A stretch of DNA of 7,372 bases, taken from contig CAJXWI010000119.1 in assembly GCA_913062735.1 (NCBI GenBank), positions 1 through 7,372 on the forward strand, in the 5' to 3' direction. Position numbers and translations under genes: made by a program. The DNA is from an uncultured Arcobacter sp. GTDB lineage: Bacteria > Campylobacterota > Campylobacteria > Campylobacterales > Arcobacteraceae. Each line of letters opens with the position of its first letter. Positions within the stretch are counted from its first letter, which is position 1. Of this stretch, positions 1-7,022 are shown piece after piece. The notes under the pieces are model-generated. The model had not been told where the DNA came from, did no database searches, and worked only from the letters and a program-made list of their open reading frames with translations.

Positions 1-2513
1 TCTGGTGGGAAAAGTTCGATATCAAGTCTTTTTACTTCATCCACATATTTTACAACTTTATCTGTATTATCTTTTTCTAGTGTTAATAAAGCTGCCATAA
101 ATTCAGTTGGATAATAGTTTTTTAAATAGGAGGTATAAAAGGTTACAAGTGCGTAAGCAGCCGAATGTGACTTATTAAATCCATATCCTGCAAATTTTAC
201 AATTAAATCAAAAAGTTCTTCACAATGTTCTTTATTATAGCCTTTTTTTACTCCACCTAAGGCAAACTCACCCTTTAATCTGTCCATCTCTTCAACAATT
301 TTTTTACCCATGGCACGACGTACTAAATCCGCCCCACCAAGTGAAAAACCACCAATTGTTTGAACAATTTGCATAACCTGCTCTTGGTATACGATAACAC
401 CATATGTTGGTTTTAAGATGGGTTCTAGGGGTTCTGTAAATTCATCATAAAAATAATCAATTTTAGCGCGACCATGTTTTCTATCAATAAAGTCATCCAG
501 CATTCCAGACTCCATTGGACCTGGTCTATATAAAGCAAGTACAGCAATAATATCTTCAAAATTATCGGGTTTTAAACGTTTACATAAATCTTGCATACCA
601 TCTGATTCTATTTGAAATAATCCAATGGTATTTCCTGTTTGAATTAAGTCATATACCCCTTTATCATTTACATCAGCAGTCAAAAAGTCAATTCTTTTTC
701 CATGTCTGTGTTTCACTAATTTTAAGGCTTCTTCAATTACCGTAAGCGTTTTTAAACCCAAGAAGTCAAATTTTATTAAATCGACATCTTCAACATATTT
801 ACCATTGTATTGCGTTGCAAGAGTATCTAAACCAGAAGGTTTAAATAAAGGTGTTTTGTTCCATAAGGGTTCATTTGAAATAACTACACCAGCTGCATGT
901 GTTCCTGCATTTCTGTTAAGACCTTCAAGTGCAAGGGCAAGCGTCCATACTCTTTGTGCTTGTGGATCTGAATCGCACAACTCTTTTATTTTTGGTTCTT
1001 TGTTATAAGAGTCAGTAAGATTTATTCCTAATTCATCAGGAATAAGTTTTGCCATTGCATCAGCTTTGGAATAGGGCATATCTAAAACCCTTGCAACATC
1101 TCTTATTACTCCTTTTGCAAGAAGTTTTCCAAAAGTAATAATTTGCGCAACATTGGCACGTCCATATTTTTCAACCACATAATCAATAATCTCTCCCCGT
1201 CTTGCTTGACAGAAATCCATATCAATATCGGGCATAGATATTCGCTCAGGATTCAAAAATCGCTCGAATAAAAGTCCATAAGGCATGGGGTCAATATCCG
1301 TAATTTCAAGTGAGAATGCAACCAAAGAACCAGCCGCTGATCCCCTTCCAGGACCTACTGGAATATCCATTTCTTTTGCAACAATAACAAAATCCCAAAC
1401 AATAAGCATATATCCTGGGAATTTCATATTATTAATAATGTCTATTTCAACTTGTAATCGGTCTTTATACTCTTGATGTTTTGTTTCGTCAACAATTTTT
1501 AGACGTTTTTTTAAGCCTCTCCAACATTCATCAATAAATAAGACTTTATCATTTTCAAGTGAATACTCAATATCTGGCTCAGGAAGTACAAGTGAATGTA
1601 CTTCTGCTTTATCTCTTGTAAATTTAAAGTTAGGAGGCGTAGGATCTCCTAGTTTAATGGTTAAATTACATTTATCAGCAATTTCTTGTGTGGCATGTAT
1701 CGCTTCTGGAATATCAAAGTATAATTGTTCCATTTGTTCTGGCGTTTTTAAATAAAATTCATGAACACTGTGTCTTAATCTGTTTGGATCATCAAAAAGT
1801 TTATTCATTGCAATACACATAAAGGCTTCATGTGCTTCTGCATCTTTTTGTTCAGAATAGTGAGTGTCATTGGTGGCAACAACTTTAATACCTGTTTCTT
1901 TTGCAATTTTTAAAATAGGATCATCAATAAAATGTTGATCAGGAATTCCATGTCGCATAATTTCTAAGTAAAAATCATCGCCAAAAATATCGTGGTATTC
2001 TAAAGCAATTTCTTTAGCTCTCTCATATCCTTTTGCTCCATTTTTTACATTACGTTCGCTGTTAGTATTTAAATGCCAAGAAATCTCGCCTTGTAAACAA
2101 GCAGCAGAACAAACTAATCCTTCTGAGTGTTCACGCAAGAGTTTTTTGTTAATTCGTGGATAATAGTAAAAACCGTGCATATAGGCTTGTGACGTCAAAT
2201 ACATTAGGTTTTTGTATCCTACATCGTTTTTTGCATATAAGCACAGATGGAAGCGCTGTCTGGTTGATTTATCTCCTACTTCATCGGCATTATGGATATA
2301 AGCTTCCATCCCAATAATAGGTTTGACACCTACTGCGTTCATCGCATTGTAAAAGTCAATGGCTCCAAACATATTTCCATGATCCGTCATAGCAACAGAA
2401 GTCATTCCCATTTCTTTTACTTTTTTTGCAAGTACTTTTATTTTATTGGCACCATCAAGTAAAGAATACTCAGTATGTAAATGTAAATGTGTAAATTGAG
2501 GTATATTTGACAT
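1..2513 (-). CDS. dnaE: DNA polymerase III subunit alpha, N-terminal 837 codons (cut by window edge)
   Basis: This is the catalytic subunit of the replicative polymerase, acting at the replication fork. The reading frame is open from an ATG at 2513 to the window edge; about 340 C-terminal residues, including the usual clamp-binding and OB regions, lie outside. An N-terminal PHP domain begins HLHTEYSLLDG (residues 11-21), followed by TDHG (43-46), an Asp-Thr-His motif (216-218) and other PHP metal-ligand positions. The palm has PDIDMDF (428-434), giving catalytic Asp429 and Asp431, and KFDFLGL with the third catalytic Asp583. Other family signatures are PGRGSAAGS, RNAGTHAAGVV, YRPGPMESGML and GYGFNKSHSAAYA. 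The visible part ends at ELFPPD, in the fingers near the expected helix-hairpin-helix. The start is supported by a TATAAT about 35 bases upstream; the ribosome site is weak (AAAAGA). I checked the frame at several widely spaced points and saw no frameshift. Confidence 0.97.
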   Translation of the reverse strand, partial: MSNIPQFTHLHLHTEYSLLDGANKIKVLAKKVKEMGMTSVAMTDHGNMFGAIDFYNAMNAVGVKPIIGMEAYIHNADEVGDKSTRQRFHLCLYAKNDVGYKNLMYLTSQAYMHGFYYYPRINKKLLREHSEGLVCSAACLQGEISWHLNTNSERNVKNGAKGYERAKEIALEYHDIFGDDFYLEIMRHGIPDQHFIDDPILKIAKETGIKVVATNDTHYSEQKDAEAHEAFMCIAMNKLFDDPNRLRHSVHEFYLKTPEQMEQLYFDIPEAIHATQEIADKCNLTIKLGDPTPPNFKFTRDKAEVHSLVLPEPDIEYSLENDKVLFIDECWRGLKKRLKIVDETKHQEYKDRLQVEIDIINNMKFPGYMLIVWDFVIVAKEMDIPVGPGRGSAAGSLVAFSLEITDIDPMPYGLLFERFLNPERISMPDIDMDFCQARRGEIIDYVVEKYGRANVAQIITFGKLLAKGVIRDVARVLDMPYSKADAMAKLIPDELGINLTDSYNKEPKIKELCDSDPQAQRVWTLALALEGLNRNAGTHAAGVVISNEPLWNKTPLFKPSGLDTLATQYNGKYVEDVDLIKFDFLGLKTLTVIEEALKLVKHRHGKRIDFLTADVNDKGVYDLIQTGNTIGLFQIESDGMQDLCKRLKPDNFEDIIAVLALYRPGPMESGMLDDFIDRKHGRAKIDYFYDEFTEPLEPILKPTYGVIVYQEQVMQIVQTIGGFSLGGADLVRRAMGKKIVEEMDRLKGEFALGGVKKGYNKEHCEELFDLIVKFAGYGFNKSHSAAYALVTFYTSYLKNYYPTEFMAALLTLEKDNTDKVVKYVDEVKRLDIELFPP

Positions 2514-2536
2514 GATAAATCTTTTGAATTATTTTT

Positions 2537-2554
2537 ATATTATCGCGATTATAT
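2537..2554. promoter_or_regulatory. 18-bp near-palindrome over the dnaE -10 box, possible operator
   Basis: ATATTATCGCGATTATAT reads the same on both strands except for one mismatched pair (2541/2550). Its CGCG core stands out in DNA this AT-rich. It covers the -10 box and runs towards the expected transcription start, so a bound dimeric regulator would affect initiation. No regulator is identified, and AT-rich flanks make partial symmetry easy to obtain by chance. Confidence 0.3.
2548..2553 (-). promoter_or_regulatory. Probable dnaE promoter, -10 box
   Basis: On the minus strand a perfect TATAAT lies 34 bases before the dnaE ATG, which would give a leader of roughly 28 bases. There is no clear -35 box; the upstream DNA is T-rich, as is usual for the housekeeping sigma factor in Campylobacterota. 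This suggests that dnaE can be transcribed independently of the patatin gene upstream. Confidence 0.6.
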
Positions 2555-2579
2555 CTAAGAAAGAATTAAAATAAAAGAT

Positions 2580-2619
2580 AAAAAAATACTTAATTTAAAA
2601 GCTAAGAAAGGCTTAATTA
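2580..2619 (-). terminator. Weak possible terminator after the patatin gene
   Basis: Read on the minus strand, TAATTAAGC (2619-2611, overlapping the stop codon) can pair with GCTT plus AATTA (2602-2591, three-base bulge) around an 8-base loop. After a 4-base gap comes a run of seven T (2586-2580). The stem is short, AT-rich and bulged, so termination would be partial at best. Confidence 0.25.
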
Positions 2620-3387
2620 TTTATTTTTATAATCTTTTACGAATTGTACTAATTGCTTTTGCGCTTCTTTATATCCAAGTGCGTAACAAGGCTCAATGTC
2701 TTTGAAACTTAAGATTTTATACTGATTTAATTTTAAAGAAGTGAAATAATAATCGCTGTTAGTAATTGCGATATTCATATTTTTACCTACCTGTCTAAAA
2801 ATCTTTTTTTGAAGATATTTAACAGGGTTAAGATAAAGGCCTTTTTTATTTTCTGATTTTGGAAAAACATTTGAGGTAAATATACTTAGCTCTTTATTGA
2901 AAAAAGGTTTTACAGCAAGATTATCAACAAAACCTCCATCAATTAGCTGCATTTTTTTATAAGTAATTGGCTTAAAAATAGGAATCAAAGCTGAAGATGC
3001 CATACATAAATCTACAATATTGCCTTGGGAGAAATAATGCATTTTTTTTGCTTTGATATCATAGGCATTTACATATACTTTTTGTGGCAAATCTTCAAGC
3101 TTTTCAAAAGGTAAAAGTTCATTAATAATTTTATTATTGTGATCAATTTTTAGTAAACCTTTTTTAAAATAATTAAACTTAAGTGCTTTTTTAATCTCCT
3201 TGGATTTAAAAATATGAAATTGTTCTTTTGCACTTACTCCACTGGCATGAGAACAAGCAATTACACTGCCAATTGAAGTACCTGAGTAGGCTTCTATTTT
3301 AATATTCTCTTCTTCAAAAAAACGCAACATTCCTAGATGAAATGCTCCCTTCGCTCCTCCTCCACTTAATACTAAAGCCAGTTTCAT
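2617..3387 (-). CDS. Patatin-like phospholipase family protein
   Basis: This 256-residue protein is a probable serine lipid acyl hydrolase with the patatin catalytic dyad. The glycine-rich oxyanion loop GGGAKG is at residues 9-14. The nucleophile elbow GTSIG is at 36-40 with Ser38, and the DGGFVDN motif at 150-156 supplies Asp150. The sequence starts directly with the catalytic fold (MKLALVLSGG) and has no signal peptide or membrane segment, so a cytoplasmic or membrane-surface location is likely. The length fits the short bacterial RssA/YchK-type patatins rather than long secreted toxins of the ExoU kind. The C-terminal 80 residues are lysine-rich and carry no motif I recognise. The ATG is supported by AAGGA 9 bases upstream and a TATAAT beyond it. 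It lies upstream of dnaE on the same strand, 103 bp away, but dnaE has its own promoter, so the pair need not be an operon. The substrate cannot be read from the sequence. Confidence 0.9.
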   Translation of the reverse strand: MKLALVLSGGGAKGAFHLGMLRFFEEENIKIEAYSGTSIGSVIACSHASGVSAKEQFHIFKSKEIKKALKFNYFKKGLLKIDHNNKIINELLPFEKLEDLPQKVYVNAYDIKAKKMHYFSQGNIVDLCMASSALIPIFKPITYKKMQLIDGGFVDNLAVKPFFNKELSIFTSNVFPKSENKKGLYLNPVKYLQKKIFRQVGKNMNIAITNSDYYFTSLKLNQYKILSFKDIEPCYALGYKEAQKQLVQFVKDYKNK

Positions 3388-3396
3388 ATTTGCTTA

Positions 3397-3415
3397 TCCT
3401 TTTTTGCTTATTATA
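3397..3415 (-). promoter_or_regulatory. Promoter -10 and ribosome binding site of the patatin gene
   Basis: On the minus strand TATAAT (3415-3410) is followed by AAGGA (3401-3397), which sits 9 bases before the ATG at 3387. The expected leader is only about 15-20 bases. No -35 box is evident. Confidence 0.55.
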
Positions 3416-3463
3416 AGTTTTTTAATAAAAAAAACCACTTAATTTTAGCTTCAAAAAACGAAA

Positions 3464-3484
3464 TATAATTTTATAGTGTATAAT
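3464..3484 (+). promoter_or_regulatory. Candidate promoter(s) for the FlgO-family lipoprotein genes
   Basis: Two perfect TATAAT hexamers lie on the plus strand at 3464-3469 and 3479-3484, 15 bases apart, giving leaders of roughly 60-80 bases before the ATG at 3555. The first is preceded by CGAAATAT, which loosely recalls a flagellar sigma-28 -10 element, but no matching -35 element is convincing. No sigma-54 pair (GG then GC about ten bases later) is seen. Together with the patatin promoter this forms a divergent control region. Confidence 0.45.
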
Positions 3485-3543
3485 TTGTTGCTTTTCATGA
3501 GTTTATAAGTTACATTTAAATAAAATTTATAAATTATCACTTT

Positions 3544-3549
3544 AAGGGA
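3544..3549 (+). promoter_or_regulatory. Ribosome binding site of the first FlgO-family gene
   Basis: AAGGGA lies 5 bases before the ATG at 3555 and fixes that start. It is the clearest ribosome binding site in the window. Confidence 0.7.
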
Positions 3550-3554
3550 TTTTC

Positions 3555-4241
3555 ATGATTAAACTTATTAAGCAAGCTAGTTTTGCTCTTATGGCAACTA
3601 CTGTTCTGTTAAGCACAGGGTGTGCATACGAGAAGCAAATGGATGAAACTCCATCTCAAGCAGGTGAACCAACGGTAAATAAGGCAATTAAAGGCGAAAT
3701 ACTAAAAGTAAATCGTGCCAAAAAAAGAATGGAAGTATCTAATGATATGTCGAGTAATGTAACAAGACAAATTTCTTTAGAGCAGACAATTACGTCATTA
3801 GCAACCCAAATGATGCAAAACAAAAAATTTAACAGTTTTAAACCTGTATTAATTACTTCTTTTGTACGACTAGATAACTTTAAAAAAACCACTGAGTTTG
3901 GTAGAATTATTGGTGAGAGTTTAATTAATGAATTATCCAACAGAAATTTTAATGTTATTGAGTTTAGAGGACAATTGGCTGTTTCTATTAATGCTCAAGG
4001 TGAATATTATATTTCAAGAAATATAAAAAAGTTAAAAGATAGAATTGAAAATACTTATGTTGTTGTAGGAACATATTCAAGACAATTTGAAAAAGTTATG
4101 TTAAATGCAAGAGTAATTGATAACGAAAGTGGAAGAATTATTTCAAGTGCTAGAGCTACTTATCTTCATGGTTTAAGAAATGATTGTGTACTTTTTAAAG
4201 ATTGTAAACCTGCTAGAAAAATATCTATAGTAAAAGAATAA
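3555..4241 (+). CDS. FlgO-family outer-membrane lipoprotein, first of a tandem pair
   Basis: The 228-residue protein begins with a lipoprotein signal peptide: a positively charged start, a hydrophobic stretch, then LSTGC, with Cys23 as the probable lipid anchor. The -3 residue is Ser rather than the usual Leu, so the lipobox is slightly off consensus. A charged linker (about 24-72) leads into a FlgO-type domain (about 75-205). Family-like segments are TSFVRLDNFKKTTEFGRIIG (101-120), VIEFRG (134-139), ISRN (153-156), VVGTYSR (170-176) and LNARVIDNESGRIISS (183-198). In Vibrio, FlgO is an outer-membrane lipoprotein that supports flagellar ring stability and motility; the same role here is inferred. 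The tail has Cys211 and Cys217, which could form a disulfide in the periplasm. The gene is 4 bp ahead of a related one, so co-transcription is likely. The family call is from recognised segments, not a profile search. Confidence 0.82.
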   Translation: MIKLIKQASFALMATTVLLSTGCAYEKQMDETPSQAGEPTVNKAIKGEILKVNRAKKRMEVSNDMSSNVTRQISLEQTITSLATQMMQNKKFNSFKPVLITSFVRLDNFKKTTEFGRIIGESLINELSNRNFNVIEFRGQLAVSINAQGEYYISRNIKKLKDRIENTYVVVGTYSRQFEKVMLNARVIDNESGRIISSARATYLHGLRNDCVLFKDCKPARKISIVKE

Positions 4242-4245
4242 ATAA

Positions 4246-4839
4246 GTGAATATAAATATACCTTCTTTTAAGAGCCTTTTTTTAATAATTGTTAGTATAT
4301 TTATCTTAAGTTCTTGTACAACTACGATACCAACTGTGTTCAATAAATATTCTTGGTCAACTGATTTTCAAGCGCTTACAGACGAGCTAGTAGAAAAATC
4401 ATTGCAAAGAATTAAAAAAAATGTAACACGTTCAGAAGTCGTTCTTGTTTCTGATTTTGTAAATCTTGCAAAACTTGAAAACCCTTCAAAGCTTGGTTTT
4501 GTATTATCAGAATCTCTTAAAAATACTCTATCATCACAAGATATTATTATCAGACAAGTAGAATTTGGAAGAGATTTTACTATTGGACAACATGGTTTTA
4601 ATATGTTAACTAGAAATCCAAATAAAATTTTAGGGAATAATATTAAAATGGCATCTTATGCTTTAGTTGGAACGTATACAGTAACAAGTAAAAAACTTCT
4701 ATTATTTGTAAAACTAATTGATGTTGAAACGGGTTATATCTTGTCTTCCTCAAGTTTGACAACAAGATTAACCAATGAGATTCATGAATTAGAAAGAGTT
4801 CCTAGACAAAGAGTCTCTTACGCTCCTGTTGTTTTATAG
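4246..4839 (+). CDS. FlgO-family lipoprotein, second of a tandem pair
   Basis: The 197-residue protein has a lipoprotein signal: Lys9, a strongly hydrophobic stretch from Leu11, then the lipobox LSSC with Cys24 as the probable lipid anchor. The mature part resembles its neighbour segment by segment: VSDFVNLAKLENPSKLGFVL (68-87) against SFVRLDNFKKTTEFGRIIG, RQVEFGRDF (103-111) against VIEFRG, LTRN (121-124) against ISRN, and ALVGTYTV then LIDVETGYILSSS (157-169) against the matching end of the domain. It is therefore a diverged paralogue and not a recent copy. The start is GTG, because no ATG precedes the signal peptide in this frame. It follows the upstream stop by 4 bases and has only a poor ribosome site, which suggests translational coupling. 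The stop overlaps the 3' end of recJ on the other strand. A role with the first protein in the cell envelope or flagellar base is inferred. Confidence 0.75.
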   Translation: MNINIPSFKSLFLIIVSIFILSSCTTTIPTVFNKYSWSTDFQALTDELVEKSLQRIKKNVTRSEVVLVSDFVNLAKLENPSKLGFVLSESLKNTLSSQDIIIRQVEFGRDFTIGQHGFNMLTRNPNKILGNNIKMASYALVGTYTVTSKKLLLFVKLIDVETGYILSSSSLTTRLTNEIHELERVPRQRVSYAPVVL

Positions 4840-6396
4840 AATTTCTTGAATTAAAAACTGAGTCGTAGATCTTCCTCTGAACTCATTTTTATTTAAAGAT
4901 ACTACAAAAGATACCGTATTTCCTTCAAGTTTAGTTTCTCCAAATAAAATAGCTTCATAATAAAAACCATAACTTTCTAGATGTAATTTCATATGAGATT
5001 TGTCTTTTCCAAAAAGTTCTTTTTTAATAATATTTGCATCAGATACAGTAAAAATAGGTTTTAAATTTTCTTGACCATAGGGTTCATAATTTTCAATGAC
5101 ATTAAGAAAATCCATAGAAACACTAGCAACATCTAGCTCTCCTAGAGTTTTTGTATTTATATACAGGTCTTCATCATAAGCATTAATATTGTGGTTAAGA
5201 TTTTTTCTAAAACTTTCTAAATTCTCTTCTTTTAAAGCCATTCCTGCTGCATTCTTATGGCCACCAAAACCTAAAAGTAAATCAGACGTAGTGCTTATAA
5301 GAGTATGTAGATTTATTTCGCTATTGGCTCTTGCACTTCCTTTTGCGACTCCCTTTGTAATTGAAAAAACAAAAGCAGGACGCTTATATTCATGACAAAG
5401 TTTTGCAGCAACTATTCCAATAACCCCTTCATGCCAATCTTCACTCCAAACAACTATTACTTTATCGTCTTTTTTAACTTGTTTTTTAGACTGATTGTTT
5501 ATTTCATTTTGAAGTATTTTTCTTTGATCATTCAGCTCATTTAAATAATCTAAATTATTTTGAGCGCTAAAATTATCTTTTGATAATAAAAATTCTAAAG
5601 CAATTGAGGCATCTTCTAATCTACCTGCTGAATTCAGTTTAGGAGCTATAAAAAAACCAATATCATCTGAGCTATAGTTTTGCTTTTGTAAGGATTGTCT
5701 TAATTGAACTAAAGCAGGACGAGTAGAGCTTTTAAATTTTTGCAGTCCATACTTAACCATCGTATAATTTATACTCGTCATTGGCATGATATCTGCAATA
5801 ATTGCAATACATAAAATGTCCATAAATGAACTCATATCTACTTTTAAGTCAAGTTCTTGTTTTATGGCTGCACAAAAGTACCACGCAATTTGGGCTCCAC
5901 AAATATCCTTAAATGGAAAAGTACAATCAGGCTGTTTTGTATTAATAATAGCTAAGGCTTTAGGAATTTTATCTCCAAGCGTATGATGATCCGTAATAAT
6001 CAGATCAATATTCTTTTCTTTTAATAACAATGATGCTTCATAGGCTGAAATTCCATTGTCAACGGTTATAACCAAACCTTCATCTATTTGCTCTACTATT
6101 TTAGGAGAGAGCCCATAACCATGCTTAAAACGATTAGGAATGATATATTTTATAGGATAGTTTATAGTATTGAAAAAATCTACCATAATTGTAGTTGAAA
6201 CAATACCATCAACATCATAATCACCAACAATTGTAATTGTTTCTTTGTTTTGTATAGCTTGCTTAACTCTCGTGCTTGCTATTTTTATATCTTTAAAACT
6301 ATGGGGTTTTGGAAGACTAGCAAGTTTGGCATAAGGATTATGCCGATGTCTTGCTTCTAGTAGGGTCGATAAATGATCAACAGTGATTTTTTGCAT
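4834..6396 (-). CDS. recJ: Single-stranded-DNA-specific 5'-3' exonuclease RecJ
   Basis: RecJ degrades single-stranded DNA from the 5' end in recombination, mismatch and base-excision repair. All core DHH-family motifs are present: DYDVDG (59-64), TVDNGIS (111-117), TDHH (135-138), IADIMP (200-205) and LNSAGRLEDAS (254-264). The DHHA1 part follows with GVIGIVAAKL (324-333), GSAR (353-356) and GFGGHKNAAG (377-386), and then a C-terminal OB-like region (about 410-520). At 520 residues it matches the shorter Campylobacter RecJ and is smaller than the 577-residue E. coli enzyme. It looks intact. The ATG shares one base with the pyrG stop (TAATG), and no good ribosome site is seen, so translation is probably coupled to pyrG. 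The pyrG-recJ order is also known from Campylobacter and Helicobacter. The last 6 bp overlap the stop region of the convergent lipoprotein gene. Confidence 0.96.
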   Translation of the reverse strand: MQKITVDHLSTLLEARHRHNPYAKLASLPKPHSFKDIKIASTRVKQAIQNKETITIVGDYDVDGIVSTTIMVDFFNTINYPIKYIIPNRFKHGYGLSPKIVEQIDEGLVITVDNGISAYEASLLLKEKNIDLIITDHHTLGDKIPKALAIINTKQPDCTFPFKDICGAQIAWYFCAAIKQELDLKVDMSSFMDILCIAIIADIMPMTSINYTMVKYGLQKFKSSTRPALVQLRQSLQKQNYSSDDIGFFIAPKLNSAGRLEDASIALEFLLSKDNFSAQNNLDYLNELNDQRKILQNEINNQSKKQVKKDDKVIVVWSEDWHEGVIGIVAAKLCHEYKRPAFVFSITKGVAKGSARANSEINLHTLISTTSDLLLGFGGHKNAAGMALKEENLESFRKNLNHNINAYDEDLYINTKTLGELDVASVSMDFLNVIENYEPYGQENLKPIFTVSDANIIKKELFGKDKSHMKLHLESYGFYYEAILFGETKLEGNTVSFVVSLNKNEFRGRSTTQFLIQEIL

Positions 6397-7022
6397 TAGT
6401 TGTTTTTAATTGCCTGCTTAACAAATTCCAGAATAATTGGATTTGGGTTTTCTAAACGTGATGTAAATTCAGGATGAAATTGAACCCCTACAAACCACGG
6501 ATGATCTGCTAATTCAACTGTTTCAATTAGTCCATCAGATTCTCCAGAAATAACCATTCCTTTATCTTGAAAACTTTTTTTGTATTTAGGGTTGGCTTCA
6601 TATCTGTGTCTGTGTCTCTCAAAATACGTATCATTGTTTCCATAGGCTTTTTGAATTAAAGAACCTTCTTTTGGATTAAATGGATATTCACCTAAACGCA
6701 TAGTTCCACCCATTGGAGATTCATGTGTACGTATTTGCTTCATTCCTGTTTGGTCCATAAATTCATCAATTAAATAAATAATTGGATCAGGTGTTTCTTT
6801 GTCAAATTCAACAGAGTTTGCAGCTTCTAAACCTAAAACATTTCTTGCAAATTCAATAAGTGCTAATTGCATACCTAAACAAATTCCTAAATATGGAATT
6901 TTATTTTCTCTTGCATATTGAATGGCTTTTAATTTTCCTTCAACACCTCTATGACCAAAACCACCAGCCACTAATACAGCATCAGAGTTTCCAATAATTT
7001 CATATGCATTGAAATATGTAGC
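6396..7022 (-). CDS. pyrG: CTP synthase, C-terminal glutaminase fragment (5' part missing at a junction)
   Basis: CTP synthase makes CTP from UTP, ATP and glutamine. Only about 208 codons are present, out of some 540 in the family. The whole N-terminal synthetase domain with its ATP and UTP sites is absent. The glutaminase domain is good: [14 protein letters not shown] (oxyanion region), GICLGMQ with the nucleophile Cys (codon at 6879-6881), [15 protein letters not shown], and QFHPEFTS with the catalytic His and Glu (His codon at 6474-6476). The frame continues upstream of VAGGFG through [12 protein letters not shown], which still looks like pyrG. It then meets a TGA at 7023-7025 just beyond the junction with foreign coding sequence. 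The GTG at 6971 lies inside the domain and is not a real start. The stop overlaps the recJ ATG. In the source genome pyrG is presumably intact; the break may be an assembly artefact. Confidence 0.94.
   Translation of the reverse strand, partial: ATYFNAYEIIGNSDAVLVAGGFGHRGVEGKLKAIQYARENKIPYLGICLGMQLALIEFARNVLGLEAANSVEFDKETPDPIIYLIDEFMDQTGMKQIRTHESPMGGTMRLGEYPFNPKEGSLIQKAYGNNDTYFERHRHRYEANPKYKKSFQDKGMVISGESDGLIETVELADHPWFVGVQFHPEFTSRLENPNPIILEFVKQAIKNN
7000..7022. other. Abrupt junction between pyrG and a xanthine dehydrogenase gene
   Basis: To the left, minus-strand codons read as CTP synthase. From about 7021 on, plus-strand codons read as xanthine dehydrogenase. The exact break is blurred: the minus frame gives plausible pyrG residues up to about 7005-7020. 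The plus frame ([14 protein letters not shown]) already resembles the dehydrogenase from about 7006. Up to about 15 bases could therefore belong to either gene, as expected at a microhomology joint. No inverted repeat, target duplication or insertion sequence end is seen. Confidence 0.85.

Noticed and set aside
805..1476. Short plus-strand open frames opposite dnaE (805-1008, 1285-1476)
   Set aside because: They lie wholly antisense to clearly conserved DnaE sequence and show no ribosome site or family resemblance.
3485..3500. TTGCTT upstream of the lipoprotein genes as a sigma-54 -12 element
   Set aside because: The required GG about ten bases upstream is absent.
3505..3540. Repeated TTTATAA elements as iterons or an operator
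   Set aside because: They are short and AT-only in an AT-rich spacer, so chance explains them.
3656..3940. Minus-strand 94-codon frame within the first FlgO-type gene
   Set aside because: It is antisense to conserved domain sequence, has no start signals and resembles no known protein.
5189..5986. Plus-strand short frames opposite recJ
   Set aside because: They are mirror frames of the conserved RecJ motifs.
6396..6971. A complete 191-residue gene starting at the GTG at 6971
   Set aside because: The start falls within the LVAGGFG motif of CTP synthase, and recognisable pyrG sequence continues upstream in the same frame. It is an internal codon of a truncated gene.
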